Origin: Candidatus Atribacteria bacterium
Lineage (GTDB): Bacteria; Atribacterota; Atribacteria; Atribacterales; Caldatribacteriaceae
DNA length: 41,497 bases
Direction of reading: 5' to 3'
Assembly (NCBI GenBank): GCA_029549715.1
Contig: JAKPIQ010000054.1
Span: forward strand, 1-41,497
Below are positions 18,151-27,864 of this stretch, one piece after another. Made by a program: the position numbers and the translations under genes. The notes under the pieces are model-generated. The model worked only from the letters and a program-made list of their open reading frames with translations. It was not told the DNA's origin and searched no databases. How positions within the stretch are numbered: the stretch's first letter is position 1; each line of letters begins with the position of its first letter.

Positions 18151-18541
18151 CACCTGTTGTTTCTTCGCCTGCAGCTCCTTCTTCCGAAATCTCCTCCTCC
18201 GGGGAAGAAGATGAAGAAGCAGAAACTTCCTCCTTTTCATCTTCTCTAACCTTTTCATCTTCTCTAACCAAAAGATAGCGAATGACTTCTTCGTTCAGAC
18301 TTAACCATCTTTTAACTTCTGCTACGTGGGAGGGAGGAAGCTTAAAATTGAAGAATACATAATAACCTTCCTGGTATTTTTCAATAGGGTAAGATAGCCT
18401 CCTTCTCCCCCATAGGTTTACTTTTACCACTTCGCCTTTCTCTCCGAGAAAATCCTTCAGTTTCTCTACTGCTGAATTTACTTCTTCTTCAGAAAGAGTG
18501 GGTCGAAGTATCACTCCCAATTCGTAATTGTTCATGTTCAT
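18131..18541 (-). CDS. rpsF: 30S ribosomal protein S6 with long acidic/Ser-rich C-terminal tail
   Basis: NNYELGVILRPTLSEEEV...WGRRRLSYPIEKYQEGYYVFFNF. Confidence 0.97.
   Translation of the reverse strand: MNMNNYELGVILRPTLSEEEVNSAVEKLKDFLGEKGEVVKVNLWGRRRLSYPIEKYQEGYYVFFNFKLPPSHVAEVKRWLSLNEEVIRYLLVREDEKVREDEKEEVSASSSSSPEEEISEEGAAGEETTGDVSSQS
18232..18267. repeat. Tandem duplication of an 18-bp unit within rpsF
   Basis: ccttttcatcttctctaa at 18232-18249 and 18250-18267; encodes the REDEK-V repeat. Confidence 0.9.
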
Positions 18542-18560
18542 TCCTCCCTTTGGACTTTTG

Positions 18561-18580
18561 GTTTCACTCTTGAGTGAAAC
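18561..18580. repeat. 20-bp perfect palindrome between ahcY and rpsF
   Basis: gtttcactcttgagtgaaac. Confidence 0.85.
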
Positions 18581-18591
18581 AGGGAAATTTA

Positions 18592-19848
18592 TTAAGTGCC
18601 CTCCTGCCAGGAAGAAAGATATTCCCTCTGGCGAGGAGTCAGTTCTTCAATTTCTAAACCCAGGGATTGAAGCTTCAAATAAGCTATTTCCTGGTCTATC
18701 TCCTCAGGAACTCGATAAACTTTCTTCTCCAGATGAGCAGCGTTTTCTTTCAAATATTTAACTGACAAAGCCTGATTGGCAAAACTCATATCCATAACTG
18801 TAGGAGGATGGCCTTCCGCACAAGTTAAGTTAACCAATCGTCCTTCTCCCAAAAGATATACTCTCCTCCCATTACCCAAAGTATATTCCTCCACTAAAGG
18901 ACGGACTTCTCTTTTATTTACGCTTATCTCTTCCAGTTCTTTTATATCAATCTCTACATTAAAATGACCAGCATTGGCCAAAATAGCTCCATCGGGAAGA
19001 GATAAGAAATGTTCTCCTCGAATAACCGAGGTATTTCCAGTAGCAGTGATAAAGACTTCCCCCCAGGAAGCAGCTTTTTTCATGGGCAGCACAATGTTGC
19101 CATCTAAAGCCGCTTCCAGCACCCTCACCGGGTCCACTTCTACCACTGCTACCTGAGCCCCCATACCTCTGGCTCGAGCAGCAATTCCCTTTCCACACCA
19201 CCCATAACCTGCTACTACCACCTTTCTACCCGCTAATAGAATATGAGTAGCCCGCAAAATAGCCTCGATAGTGCTTTGTCCCGTTCCGTAACGATTATCA
19301 AAAAGGTGTTTAGTAAGAGCGTCATTTACTGCAATCACCGGATAGCCCAATTTTCCATTTTTCTCTAAACTTCTCAATCTAATAACTCCGGTAGTAGTTT
19401 CTTCAGTTCCCCCTTTAATTTCGGAAAGAAGTTCTCTCTTGTGGCCATGCACAAAGGAAACCAGATCTGCTCCATCATCCATAGTAATATGAGGCCTGAA
19501 CTCCAGCACTTTCTGAATATGCTGGTAATAAGTATCACGATTTTCTCCTCGAACGGCAAAAACAGAAATGCCATAATCCTTAACTAAAGAAGCTGCTACT
19601 TCATCCTGGGTACTCAAAGGATTAGAGGCACAAAGTCGTATCTCTGCACCCCCTGCCTGTAAGGCCCTCACCAATACCGCAGTTTCAGCGGTAACATGAA
19701 GACAAGCAGCCACTCTCAGGTTGAGAAGAGGCAAAGTATCTCTCCACGAAGAAGCAATATTTGTAACTACTGGCATTTCTCGCTCCGTCCATTCTATTTT
19801 CTTTTTTCCATCACTGGCTAAATCCAAGTTAGCCACTTCAAACTCCAT
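18592..19848 (-). CDS. ahcY: Adenosylhomocysteinase
   Basis: CLHVTAETAVL, TMDDGADL, NDALTKHLFDNRYGTGQS, VAGYGWCGKG; start at 19848 after AGAGGAGACAAAAAT. Confidence 0.95.
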   Translation of the reverse strand: MEFEVANLDLASDGKKKIEWTEREMPVVTNIASSWRDTLPLLNLRVAACLHVTAETAVLVRALQAGGAEIRLCASNPLSTQDEVAASLVKDYGISVFAVRGENRDTYYQHIQKVLEFRPHITMDDGADLVSFVHGHKRELLSEIKGGTEETTTGVIRLRSLEKNGKLGYPVIAVNDALTKHLFDNRYGTGQSTIEAILRATHILLAGRKVVVAGYGWCGKGIAARARGMGAQVAVVEVDPVRVLEAALDGNIVLPMKKAASWGEVFITATGNTSVIRGEHFLSLPDGAILANAGHFNVEIDIKELEEISVNKREVRPLVEEYTLGNGRRVYLLGEGRLVNLTCAEGHPPTVMDMSFANQALSVKYLKENAAHLEKKVYRVPEEIDQEIAYLKLQSLGLEIEELTPRQREYLSSWQEGT

Positions 19849-19862
19849 ATTTTTGTCTCCTC

Positions 19863-21056
19863 TCATAATCCTGCTTTTTCCCGCAAAATACTGGCTTTGT
19901 CGGTTTTTTCCCAACTAAAGTCGGGATCATTGCGCCCGAAGTGGCCATAGACAGCAGTTTTTTTGTAAATAGGTCGCCGAAGCCCCAGATTTTTAATTAT
20001 AGCCCCGGGGCGAAGATCAAAAACCTCCTTCACCAGATGAAGAATTTCGTTATCGGGGATCTTTCCTGTTCCTTTAGTATCTATATTCATAGAAACCGGA
20101 CGAGCCACCCCTATAGCATAAGCTAACTGGAATTCACATTTATCAGCTAAACCAGCAGCTACCACGTTTTTGGCCACATGGCGAGCGGCGTAGCTACCAG
20201 AGCGGTCTACTTTAGTGGGATCTTTACCAGAAAAGCACCCTCCTCCGTGTTTACTAATCCCTCCATAGGTATCAACAATGATTTTTCTTCCCGTAAGACC
20301 AGTATCTCCTTGTGGCCCCCCAATAACAAACCTTCCTGTGGGGTTAACCAAAACCTGTGTTCCATTATCTCTATAAGAACGGGGAACTACCGGATCTATT
20401 ACTTCCCTCCATATATCTTCCCGCAAAGTGTCTAAAGAAATATCAGGATGATGTTGAGCAGAAATTACTATATTATCAACTCTCACTGGCTTATCATCCA
20501 CATAATCTACAGTAACCTGTGTTTTTCCATCGGGCCTTAAATAGGGAAGGATTCCCTTTTTCCTCACCTCAGCCAGGCGAAAAGCCAGGCGGTGAGCCAG
20601 AACAATAGGAAAGGGCATAAGCTCCGGAGTTTCATTACAAGCGTAACCATACATCATACCCTGGTCTCCAGCACCTAAGGAAAGCTCCTCGTCTTCTACT
20701 TCTTCCCCCATTTTTACTTCCAGCGAACGATTAACTCCCAGGGCAATATCCGGGGATTGTTCATCTATAGCAGTTAAAACTGCACAGGTTTCAAAATCGA
20801 AACCATATTTAGCTCGAGTGTAGCCTATATCCCTCACCGTGCTTCGAGCAACATGAGGAATATCTACATAAGAATTGGTACTAACTTGCCCGGCTATTAA
20901 AATCAAACCCGTAGCTACCAGAGTTTCTACTGCTACCCTCCCCCGAGGGTCTTGAGCTAAGATAGCATCCAATATGGCATCAGAAATCTGATCCGAGATT
21001 TTATCTGGATGACCTTCGGTAACCGATTCAGAAGTAATTTGATATCGTCTCTCCAA
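19863..21056 (-). CDS. metK: S-adenosylmethionine synthetase
   Basis: [50 protein letters not shown]. Confidence 0.98.
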   Translation of the reverse strand: MERRYQITSESVTEGHPDKISDQISDAILDAILAQDPRGRVAVETLVATGLILIAGQVSTNSYVDIPHVARSTVRDIGYTRAKYGFDFETCAVLTAIDEQSPDIALGVNRSLEVKMGEEVEDEELSLGAGDQGMMYGYACNETPELMPFPIVLAHRLAFRLAEVRKKGILPYLRPDGKTQVTVDYVDDKPVRVDNIVISAQHHPDISLDTLREDIWREVIDPVVPRSYRDNGTQVLVNPTGRFVIGGPQGDTGLTGRKIIVDTYGGISKHGGGCFSGKDPTKVDRSGSYAARHVAKNVVAAGLADKCEFQLAYAIGVARPVSMNIDTKGTGKIPDNEILHLVKEVFDLRPGAIIKNLGLRRPIYKKTAVYGHFGRNDPDFSWEKTDKASILREKAGL

Positions 21057-21180
21057 TTATAATGGTACCTCCTTTCCATCACCAGAGAGTATATTCTATT
21101 TTATCTTTAACTTCTCTTTTAGATAATTAATTCATTAATAAACCAAACTTTTAGCATTAAACCACAACTCTAAGGGAAAT

Positions 21181-21555
21181 TCAATGAATCTCTTCCAGAA
21201 GATTCAAACCTTCTTTTTCTGAATAAAGAAGAGGAGCTCTATGCCACAATTTTTCCAGTTGATAAAATAATCGTTCTTCCTCCCGAAAAATATGAATCAT
21301 TAAATCACCATAATCGATAAGAATCCACTCCCCCTCTTCCATTCCCTCCAAGTGAAAAGGCCGAAGTTGACGCTCTTCCATTTTCTTCAGAACTTCTTCT
21401 GCTACTGCTTTAGTTTGAATAGTAGAAGAACCACTGCAAATAAGCCAATAATCGGAAAAAACTAACAATCCCCGAAAATCAAGAATTACGAGATCAAAAG
21501 CTTTTCTACTTTCTACTGCTTTCTTGGCTAACACTATCTTCTCTTGAATTCTCAA
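21181..21555 (-). CDS. rsfS: Ribosome silencing factor RsfS
   Basis: VILDFRGLLVFSDYWLICSGSSTIQTKAVAEEV, EGEWILIDYGDLMIHIF; TTG start at 21555 after GGAGGGAGG preferred. Confidence 0.92.
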   Translation of the reverse strand: MRIQEKIVLAKKAVESRKAFDLVILDFRGLLVFSDYWLICSGSSTIQTKAVAEEVLKKMEERQLRPFHLEGMEEGEWILIDYGDLMIHIFREEERLFYQLEKLWHRAPLLYSEKEGLNLLEEIH

Positions 21556-22447
21556 TATCCTCCCTCCGAGCAAAGAAAAATTTCTGAACTATCTCTCGAG
21601 AAGCCTCGAGGTCTGGTTCCCAATAACTTACCCCATTTATGTACGTCGGCTCTCCAGGCATCGTTTCCATTCTTATTATCCGATCATTCAATCCCTGAAA
21701 CCACATAACCAATTGTTTAAGATAATCACCCGTCAAATTAGTAGATAGCGCCTCTCTGGTACTTTCTATGAGTTGAGGGAGTCGAGTTACCAGAAGAGAA
21801 TCATTATCCACCTTATCCAAAAGAGCTTGAAGAAAATTTTGCTGTCTTTTAATTCTTCCTATATCTCCTAACTGGTCGTATCTAAAGCGTACATACTGTA
21901 GTGCTCTTTCTCCATCGAGCCATTGTTTCCCCGCTGGAATATCTATGTAAAGATCTTGAGCTTTGTCTACATACTTAAGAGGTTTTTCCACTTCTATTTC
22001 GACTCCTCCTAAAGCATCGATCACTTTTTCAAACCCTTCATAATCTACCTCCACAAAATAAGGAATTTTTATCCCCAGAGCGCCTTCCAGAGTTTGACGG
22101 AGAAGTCCTATTCCTCCTTGAGCATAGGAATGATTGACTTTATCATATCCCCTTCCGGGCACCAAAAGGCGAGAATCCCGGGGAACAAAGAAAAGGAGAA
22201 TTTCATCTATTTGAGAATTGATACCCACTAAAATTATGGTATCACTCCGCCGAGGCTCGATACTATCTTGTCCCACCACTAAAATGAAAGTGTTTTGAGG
22301 CTGGCTATAGCCCATCACTTCTTTTATTATTGTCCAGCGCAGAGGTATCCTAAATCCTAAAAGAGTAGATAAAAAAAGAAGAAAAAGCCCCAAGAAAAAG
22401 CCCAAGATAATATAAAAAATTTTCCACCCTCTTCCTTTATTTTTCAT
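21506..22447 (-). CDS. LytR-CpsA-Psr (LCP) family protein
   Basis: N-terminal TM helix, SRLLVPGRGYDKVNHSYAQGG, LDGERALQYVRFRYDQLGDIGRIKRQQNFLQAL. Confidence 0.95.
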   Translation of the reverse strand: MKNKGRGWKIFYIILGFFLGLFLLFLSTLLGFRIPLRWTIIKEVMGYSQPQNTFILVVGQDSIEPRRSDTIILVGINSQIDEILLFFVPRDSRLLVPGRGYDKVNHSYAQGGIGLLRQTLEGALGIKIPYFVEVDYEGFEKVIDALGGVEIEVEKPLKYVDKAQDLYIDIPAGKQWLDGERALQYVRFRYDQLGDIGRIKRQQNFLQALLDKVDNDSLLVTRLPQLIESTREALSTNLTGDYLKQLVMWFQGLNDRIIRMETMPGEPTYINGVSYWEPDLEASREIVQKFFFARREDIENSREDSVSQESSRK

Positions 22448-23000
22448 TTTCTTTATTCCAAGCTCTCCAGGTGGCAGAATAGACAGGCAATCTGCGAGAA
22501 AGGAGAAAAAATACTTTTTCCTTCAAAACCTGGCGGTAAGCCTCCTCCCAATCTTTTTTAGCTATTTCTCTTATCCGATTAGCTACAGGAAATTCCCGAC
22601 CGGCCTCACAAAAATCGGCGATGAACAAAATTTTATCAAATTTGGACATCACCTCGCAGGACGTAGCATGCCAGCATATAGCATGCCAGATCTGATAGTC
22701 TTTAATTCCAAACTCCCTCTCCACTACTGCAGGTCCTGCTAAAGCATGAAAAATAGCAGGGATAGAATAGACTTCCTTTCCCAGATAAGAAGGTAAAAGA
22801 GGGAGTAACTCCTCAGGAGGTAAATCTCGAGCACAGTCATGCAAAAGACCAGCAAGATAAAGTTTATCTTCCCTTTCTCCCCAGCAGGAAGCCAAATGTT
22901 GAGCTTCATCTGCTACTCTTAAACAGTGATAAAATCGGGTTTCAGTGAGCATATTTTTCAAAATAGAGATTATTTGATATTTATTTTCTATACAGTTCAT
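22437..23000 (-). CDS. yqeK: HD domain protein YqeK (putative symmetrical Ap4A hydrolase)
   Basis: RVADEAQHLA, LAGLLHDCARDLP, HALAGPAV; directly after nadD. Confidence 0.92.
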   Translation of the reverse strand: MNCIENKYQIISILKNMLTETRFYHCLRVADEAQHLASCWGEREDKLYLAGLLHDCARDLPPEELLPLLPSYLGKEVYSIPAIFHALAGPAVVEREFGIKDYQIWHAICWHATSCEVMSKFDKILFIADFCEAGREFPVANRIREIAKKDWEEAYRQVLKEKVFFLLSRRLPVYSATWRAWNKENEK

Positions 23001-23550
23001 TTTTGTAAATATAATTTTCCACCGCTTCTGGTACTAAATATTTGATTGATTCGCCTCTTTTAACTCTCCACCGTATCTCTGAAGAAGAAATAGCTAAAGC
23101 AGAAACCTCGATAGTTTTTACTCTCCCTCGATATCTATTTTCTACCCCTACCAATCGATATCCAGGACGAGAAGCAGCTACAAAGGTGCACAACTTTAAC
23201 AATTCTTCAGGATTGTTCCAGCTGGAAATTTGAGAAAAAGCATCGGCGCCGGTTATGAAAAAAATCTCTGTTTCCTCTCCCCATAGATTCTTAAAATAAC
23301 GAACCGTATCTATAGAATAAGAAGGACCAGATCTCTCTATCTCAGCCCGAGAAACCTGAAAATAAGGATTGGTAATAGTGGCTAAAACGGCCATAAGGTA
23401 GCGATGTTCGGGGTTGCTTATCTCTTGCCCTATTTTGTGAGGAGGACGAGCAGAAGGAACAAAAACTACTTCTTCCAGGCCAAAGTAGTCTCTTACCTCC
23501 TCTGCGGTTACCAGATGACCATAATGGATAGGGTCGAAAGTTCCTCCCAT
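22981..23550 (-). CDS. nadD: Nicotinate-nucleotide adenylyltransferase; N-terminus may extend to 23568
   Basis: MGGTFDPIHYGHL, VFVPSARPPHK, ISSSEIRWRVKRGESIKYLVPEAVENYI. Confidence 0.95.
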   Translation of the reverse strand: MGGTFDPIHYGHLVTAEEVRDYFGLEEVVFVPSARPPHKIGQEISNPEHRYLMAVLATITNPYFQVSRAEIERSGPSYSIDTVRYFKNLWGEETEIFFITGADAFSQISSWNNPEELLKLCTFVAASRPGYRLVGVENRYRGRVKTIEVSALAISSSEIRWRVKRGESIKYLVPEAVENYIYKNELYRK

Positions 23551-23574
23551 AATTCCTTTTTTAGGCGTAAAACA

Positions 23575-24825
23575 TCACTCCCGTATCTGTCCTGTTCCCC
23601 AGACCATATATTTGACAGTAGTAAGCTCCCTCAACCCCATAGGACCTCGAGCATGAAGTTTTTGAGTACTTATACCCATCTCGGCTCCCATTCCAAACTC
23701 TCCTCCATCGGTAAAACGAGTAGAAGCATTGACATAAACTGCCGCAGCATCAACTTCTTCTAAAAACTTCCTTGCTGCTGCATAATTCTGAGTAACAATG
23801 GCTTCAGAGTGATGAGAACCATACTGGTTGACGTGGTTTATAGCTTCTTCTATCCCTCCCACCACTTTAACTGCTAAAATCAAATCCAGATATTCAGTAT
23901 ACCAATCTTCCTCAGTCGCCAATGGGATGTCTTCTACTAACTCTCTCGTTTTTTCGCATCCTCTTATCTCTACTCCCTTTTTCTTCAAAGTACAGAGTAG
24001 AGAAGGAAGAAATTGAGAAGCAATTTCTTCATCCACTAAAAGAGTTTCACAGGCGTTACACACACTAGGGCGTTGAATTTTAGCATTAATGACTATTTTT
24101 TCTGCCATTTCCCAATCAGCGCTTCCATCTACATAAATATGACAATTTCCCACTCCCGTTTCTATTACCGGAATTTGAGAGTTTTCTACCACCGACTTTA
24201 TTAAACCAGCTCCCCCCCGGGGGATAACCACGTCTACATAATCCCGGAGAGTTAAAAGTTCTTGTACCTCTTCATGACTCTCGCACCTCAACAAATTAAC
24301 CGCCTCCGGTGGAAACCCACACTGAGACAAAGCTTGTTTGGTTTTATCTATCAGCACTCGATTTGAATGAACAGCTGAGCTACTACCCCGAAGAAGGAGA
24401 GCATTACCTGATTTTATGCCCAAAGCCACACTGTCTATCGTTACATTAGGGCGAGCTTCATAGATAATAGCTACCACTCCCAGAGGTACTCTCACCTTGG
24501 TAATCAAAAGGCCATTGGGCCTTTTACATCCTTCTATCACCTCTCCCACCGGGTCAGGAAGATTGGCTACTTCCCGCAGGCCAGAAGCCATAGCTTGTAT
24601 GCGAGAAGAAGAGAGCTCCAGGCGATCCAGAAGGGAGGGCTGCATCCCCATATCTTTAGCTCTTCCTAAATCTCTCCTATTTTCCTTTTTTATTTCTTCT
24701 TCATATCTTTCTAAGTTATCAGCCAATTGTAAAAGAAATTGATTCTTATGGAAAGAAGAAACATTAGCCAGAAAATAAGAAGCTTGTTTGGTTTTCCGGG
24801 CCATATCTTTCACATTTTCTCTCAT
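23575..24825 (-). CDS. proA: Glutamate-5-semialdehyde dehydrogenase
   Basis: PLGVVAIIYEARPNVTID, QRPSVCNACETLLV, MGISTQKLHARGPMGLRELTTVKY. Confidence 0.98.
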   Translation of the reverse strand: MRENVKDMARKTKQASYFLANVSSFHKNQFLLQLADNLERYEEEIKKENRRDLGRAKDMGMQPSLLDRLELSSSRIQAMASGLREVANLPDPVGEVIEGCKRPNGLLITKVRVPLGVVAIIYEARPNVTIDSVALGIKSGNALLLRGSSSAVHSNRVLIDKTKQALSQCGFPPEAVNLLRCESHEEVQELLTLRDYVDVVIPRGGAGLIKSVVENSQIPVIETGVGNCHIYVDGSADWEMAEKIVINAKIQRPSVCNACETLLVDEEIASQFLPSLLCTLKKKGVEIRGCEKTRELVEDIPLATEEDWYTEYLDLILAVKVVGGIEEAINHVNQYGSHHSEAIVTQNYAAARKFLEEVDAAAVYVNASTRFTDGGEFGMGAEMGISTQKLHARGPMGLRELTTVKYMVWGTGQIRE

Positions 24826-24826
24826 A

Positions 24827-25966
24827 TCACTCTCCCCCCAGAAGCACTAAATTATCAGCATGGACCACTTCTTCGTCAAAATCTTTCCCCCCCAAAACTT
24901 CCCTCACCTCTTCGGTGTGTAAACCCAGTATTTTCTGTAGCTCTTCCGATGAGTAATTAGTTATACCTCGCCCTACCAGCTCTCCAGAAGGACCTAAAAT
25001 TTCTACACAATCTCCCAAATCAAAGTTCCCCTCCACCCCCTTCACTCCCGCAGGAAGAAGGCTCTTTTGAGCTAAAAGAGCTTCCTTGGCTCCTTCATCT
25101 ATCACAACACTGCCTCGAGGTATCATAGCAAAGGCAATCCATCTCTTTCTTCCGGGAAGGCGTTTTTCTTCCGGCCAAAAGAAGGTACCCCGTCTCTTTC
25201 CCTCTCCAATTTCTTGCAAAATTGAAAAATTTTTACCGGAAGCCACTATCACTCCTATACCGGAGAGAGTAGCCATTCGGGCGGCTATTATTTTACTCTT
25301 CATCCCCCCCGTAGAAAAGGGATTGCCCCTACCCCCTGCCATTTCTTCTATTCTCCTGTCAACCTTTTCTACTTCCTCCACTAAAGAGGCCTGAGGTAAA
25401 AGGCGAGGGTCAGCAGTAAAGAGGCCTTCTATATCGGAGAGAATCACCAAAAGGTCTGCCCCTACTAAGGAAGCCACCAGAGCAGAAAGACGATCATTGT
25501 CACCAAACTTGATTTCCTCTACTGCCACTGAGTCATTTTCATTAACCACAGGAAGAACTCCCAAATGGATGAGAGCCTCGAAAGTATTGCGAGCATTTAA
25601 ATATTTAACTCGATTATTAGTATCCTCAGGTGCCAGGAGTATTTGAGCTACCTGTATTCCCAGGGGAGAGAAAGCCTCGCGGTAAGCCTGCATTAAAACG
25701 CTTTGCCCGATAGCCGCCATAGCTTGTTTAAAGGGAATACCTCCTTGCTTCTTAGTAAGACCCATAACACTCATTCCACAGGCTACTGCTCCTGAGGAAA
25801 CCAGAATAACTTTTTTTCCTTTTTCTTTTAAGCAGGCTATATTATGAGCTAATTCTCTAATTTTATCTAATTGTAAAGTCCCCTCCTCCACAAGAAGCGA
25901 GGAACCCACTTTTATCACTATTAAAGTACTGTTTTTTTGAAATTCTTCTCTATTCATCAGCCTCAA
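24827..25966 (-). CDS. proB: Glutamate 5-kinase with PUA-like C-terminus
   Basis: [63 protein letters not shown]. Confidence 0.98.
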   Translation of the reverse strand: MRLMNREEFQKNSTLIVIKVGSSLLVEEGTLQLDKIRELAHNIACLKEKGKKVILVSSGAVACGMSVMGLTKKQGGIPFKQAMAAIGQSVLMQAYREAFSPLGIQVAQILLAPEDTNNRVKYLNARNTFEALIHLGVLPVVNENDSVAVEEIKFGDNDRLSALVASLVGADLLVILSDIEGLFTADPRLLPQASLVEEVEKVDRRIEEMAGGRGNPFSTGGMKSKIIAARMATLSGIGVIVASGKNFSILQEIGEGKRRGTFFWPEEKRLPGRKRWIAFAMIPRGSVVIDEGAKEALLAQKSLLPAGVKGVEGNFDLGDCVEILGPSGELVGRGITNYSSEELQKILGLHTEEVREVLGGKDFDEEVVHADNLVLLGGE

Positions 25967-27218
25967 AGTAAAGCCTTTTTCCTTTCCAAACCAGCCTTCT
26001 TTCCCCTACCTCTATTATGCTGGAAGATTTTAAAGATAATAAATAACGCTTAAATCCTGATTTTTCCAATTCCCGATTTAAGAACTCCTCTTCCTCTCCA
26101 GGATGGAAGTCTGCTTCCTGGAGCAACTTCTCTAAATAAGTAGAAGAAAAACGATAAATCACTGGAGAAAGATCTTTTGTTCTTATTTCTTCTTGCCTTA
26201 CTATTGTTTCTTCTTTCCCTCTTTCCTCTTTTAATATTTCCCTTATCCTCTCAAGAAGTTCACTCACTCCCTCTCCTGAGAGAGCTGATATTCCCCATCC
26301 CTCTATTTTCTCTCTTTCTAAAATAGTTTTAAAGCTATCCCAGTTTTCTCGAGCTTCAGGAAGGTCTAATTTATTAGCCACCACTAGAAATGGTTTATTC
26401 CCCACGAGGGAATTATATTTTTTCAACTCTTCTCCTAAAATCTTTAAATCTTCTTCAGGATTAGTTCCCGAAAAAGGAGAAGATAAATCAATTACATATA
26501 AAAGGAGAAAGGCCCTCTCTACATGGCGAAGAAATTTATTTCCCAATCCTCTTCCCTCACTTGCTCCCTCGACAATTGCCGGAGTATCCAGCAGAACAAA
26601 TTTTTCTTCGCCTTCACCCACCGTTCCCAAAAGGGGCGCTTTGCTCGAAAAAGGATAAGGAGCTATAGGAGGCCTGGCTTTGCTTACTCGAGAAAGGAGG
26701 GTAGACTTGCCCGCATTGGGTAATCCCACCAAACCAACATCGACCAAAAGTTTCAATTCCAGGCGAAGCTCTCGTTCTTCTCCTTCTTCTCCCTGTTGCG
26801 CCATTCGGGGAGTTCGATTGTCAGGAGAAGCAAAAGAAACATTCCCTTTCCCCCCTTTCCCCCCTCGGGCAACCATTACCTCCATTCCCGGATAAAGAAG
26901 GTCGGCAATTAACTCTCCGGTCTGGTTATCAAAAATCTGTGTCCCGAGAGGAACCTCGATTACTAAATCTTCGCCTTTCTTGCCCCCTTGTTTTTTCCCT
27001 TTACCTCCCTCACCACGAGAAGCCTGATACAGGAGGGGAAACGTTAAATCTCGAAGAGTATCCTTGTCGGGTGAGGCACGGAGAAAAACTCTTCCTCCTT
27101 CTCCTCCTCTTCCCCCATCTGGCCCCCCCCGGGGAACATATTTCTCTCGACGAAAGCTAATCGCTCCATCTCCTCCCCTACCTCCTTGCACTTTAACAAC
27201 TACTTTGTCTACCAACAA
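25950..27218 (-). CDS. obgE: Obg/CgtA GTPase with OCT-like C-terminus
   Basis: Gly-rich Obg fold, G1 [14 protein letters not shown]-terminal domain; unusual G2/G3 (see findings). Confidence 0.95.
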   Translation of the reverse strand: MLVDKVVVKVQGGRGGDGAISFRREKYVPRGGPDGGRGGEGGRVFLRASPDKDTLRDLTFPLLYQASRGEGGKGKKQGGKKGEDLVIEVPLGTQIFDNQTGELIADLLYPGMEVMVARGGKGGKGNVSFASPDNRTPRMAQQGEEGEERELRLELKLLVDVGLVGLPNAGKSTLLSRVSKARPPIAPYPFSSKAPLLGTVGEGEEKFVLLDTPAIVEGASEGRGLGNKFLRHVERAFLLLYVIDLSSPFSGTNPEEDLKILGEELKKYNSLVGNKPFLVVANKLDLPEARENWDSFKTILEREKIEGWGISALSGEGVSELLERIREILKEERGKEETIVRQEEIRTKDLSPVIYRFSSTYLEKLLQEADFHPGEEEEFLNRELEKSGFKRYLLSLKSSSIIEVGERRLVWKGKRLYFEADE

Positions 27219-27237
27219 CTACTTTCCTCACTTTTAA

Positions 27238-27489
27238 TTATTCTGAAAAAACGGAAACCTGTTTTCTATTTTTCCTATCTTCAAAAACCACATATCCATC
27301 ACAGAGGGCAAAAAGGGTATCATCCTTTCCTCTACCTACATTAACTCCGGGATGTATCCTGGTACCTCGCTGGCGAACAATGATCCCCCCTGCTCTGACA
27401 AATTGTCCACCATACACTTTTACTCCCAGACGTTTGGAATTACTATCCCTACCGTTACGTGCACTTCCTCCCGCCTTTTTACGAGCCAT
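27238..27489 (-). CDS. rpmA: 50S ribosomal protein L27
   Basis: [43 protein letters not shown]. Confidence 0.98.
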   Translation of the reverse strand: MARKKAGGSARNGRDSNSKRLGVKVYGGQFVRAGGIIVRQRGTRIHPGVNVGRGKDDTLFALCDGYVVFEDRKNRKQVSVFSE

Positions 27490-27493
27490 GGTT

Positions 27494-27808
27494 TCACTCT
27501 CCTTCTATTTTTTCAATACTCACTAAAGTAAGAGGCTGGCGATGACCAGTTTTTTTCCGATAATTCACCTTAGGCTTATATTTAAACACCACTACTTTTT
27601 TGTCCTTCCCTTTCTTAACCACTCTTCCGGTCACCTTTGCTCCCTCAAGATAAGGCCTTCCCACCTTCACTTCCTCGTCTTTTTTCCACATAAGAACTCG
27701 GTCAAAAACTACTTCTTCCTCTTCTTGAGGTAGCCAGCCATTTAACTTAATTATACTCCCTTCTTGTACCAGGTACTGTTTTCCCTGGGCTTCAATAATA
27801 GCAAACAT
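27494..27808 (-). CDS. rplU: 50S ribosomal protein L21
   Basis: [22 protein letters not shown]...[17 protein letters not shown]. Confidence 0.98.
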   Translation of the reverse strand: MFAIIEAQGKQYLVQEGSIIKLNGWLPQEEEEVVFDRVLMWKKDEEVKVGRPYLEGAKVTGRVVKKGKDKKVVVFKYKPKVNYRKKTGHRQPLTLVSIEKIEGE

Positions 27809-27864
27809 GATTTCTCACCTCCCTAAAGAACGGTAAAGAATTTACCACAGAAACCAGAATTTAG

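Noticed and set aside
17776-18258. Listed ssb ORF start at 18258 with a basic 36-aa N-terminal extension
   Set aside because: The extension is the out-of-frame read of the rpsF acidic tail; the SSB fold begins at [13 protein letters not shown] (18150).
18232-18267. Tandem repeat considered as a CRISPR or mobile-element signature
   Set aside because: Only two in-frame 18-bp copies inside rpsF with no spacers; simple coding duplication.
21057-21180. Possible SAM/SAH riboswitch upstream of metK
   Set aside because: The 124-nt spacer has no visible multi-stem conserved core of SAM or SAH riboswitches; only A/T-rich sequence and an RBS.
27809-27864. Possible L21 leader RNA ahead of rplU
   Set aside because: Only 56 nt between rng and rplU and no convincing stem-loop; too short to support the call.
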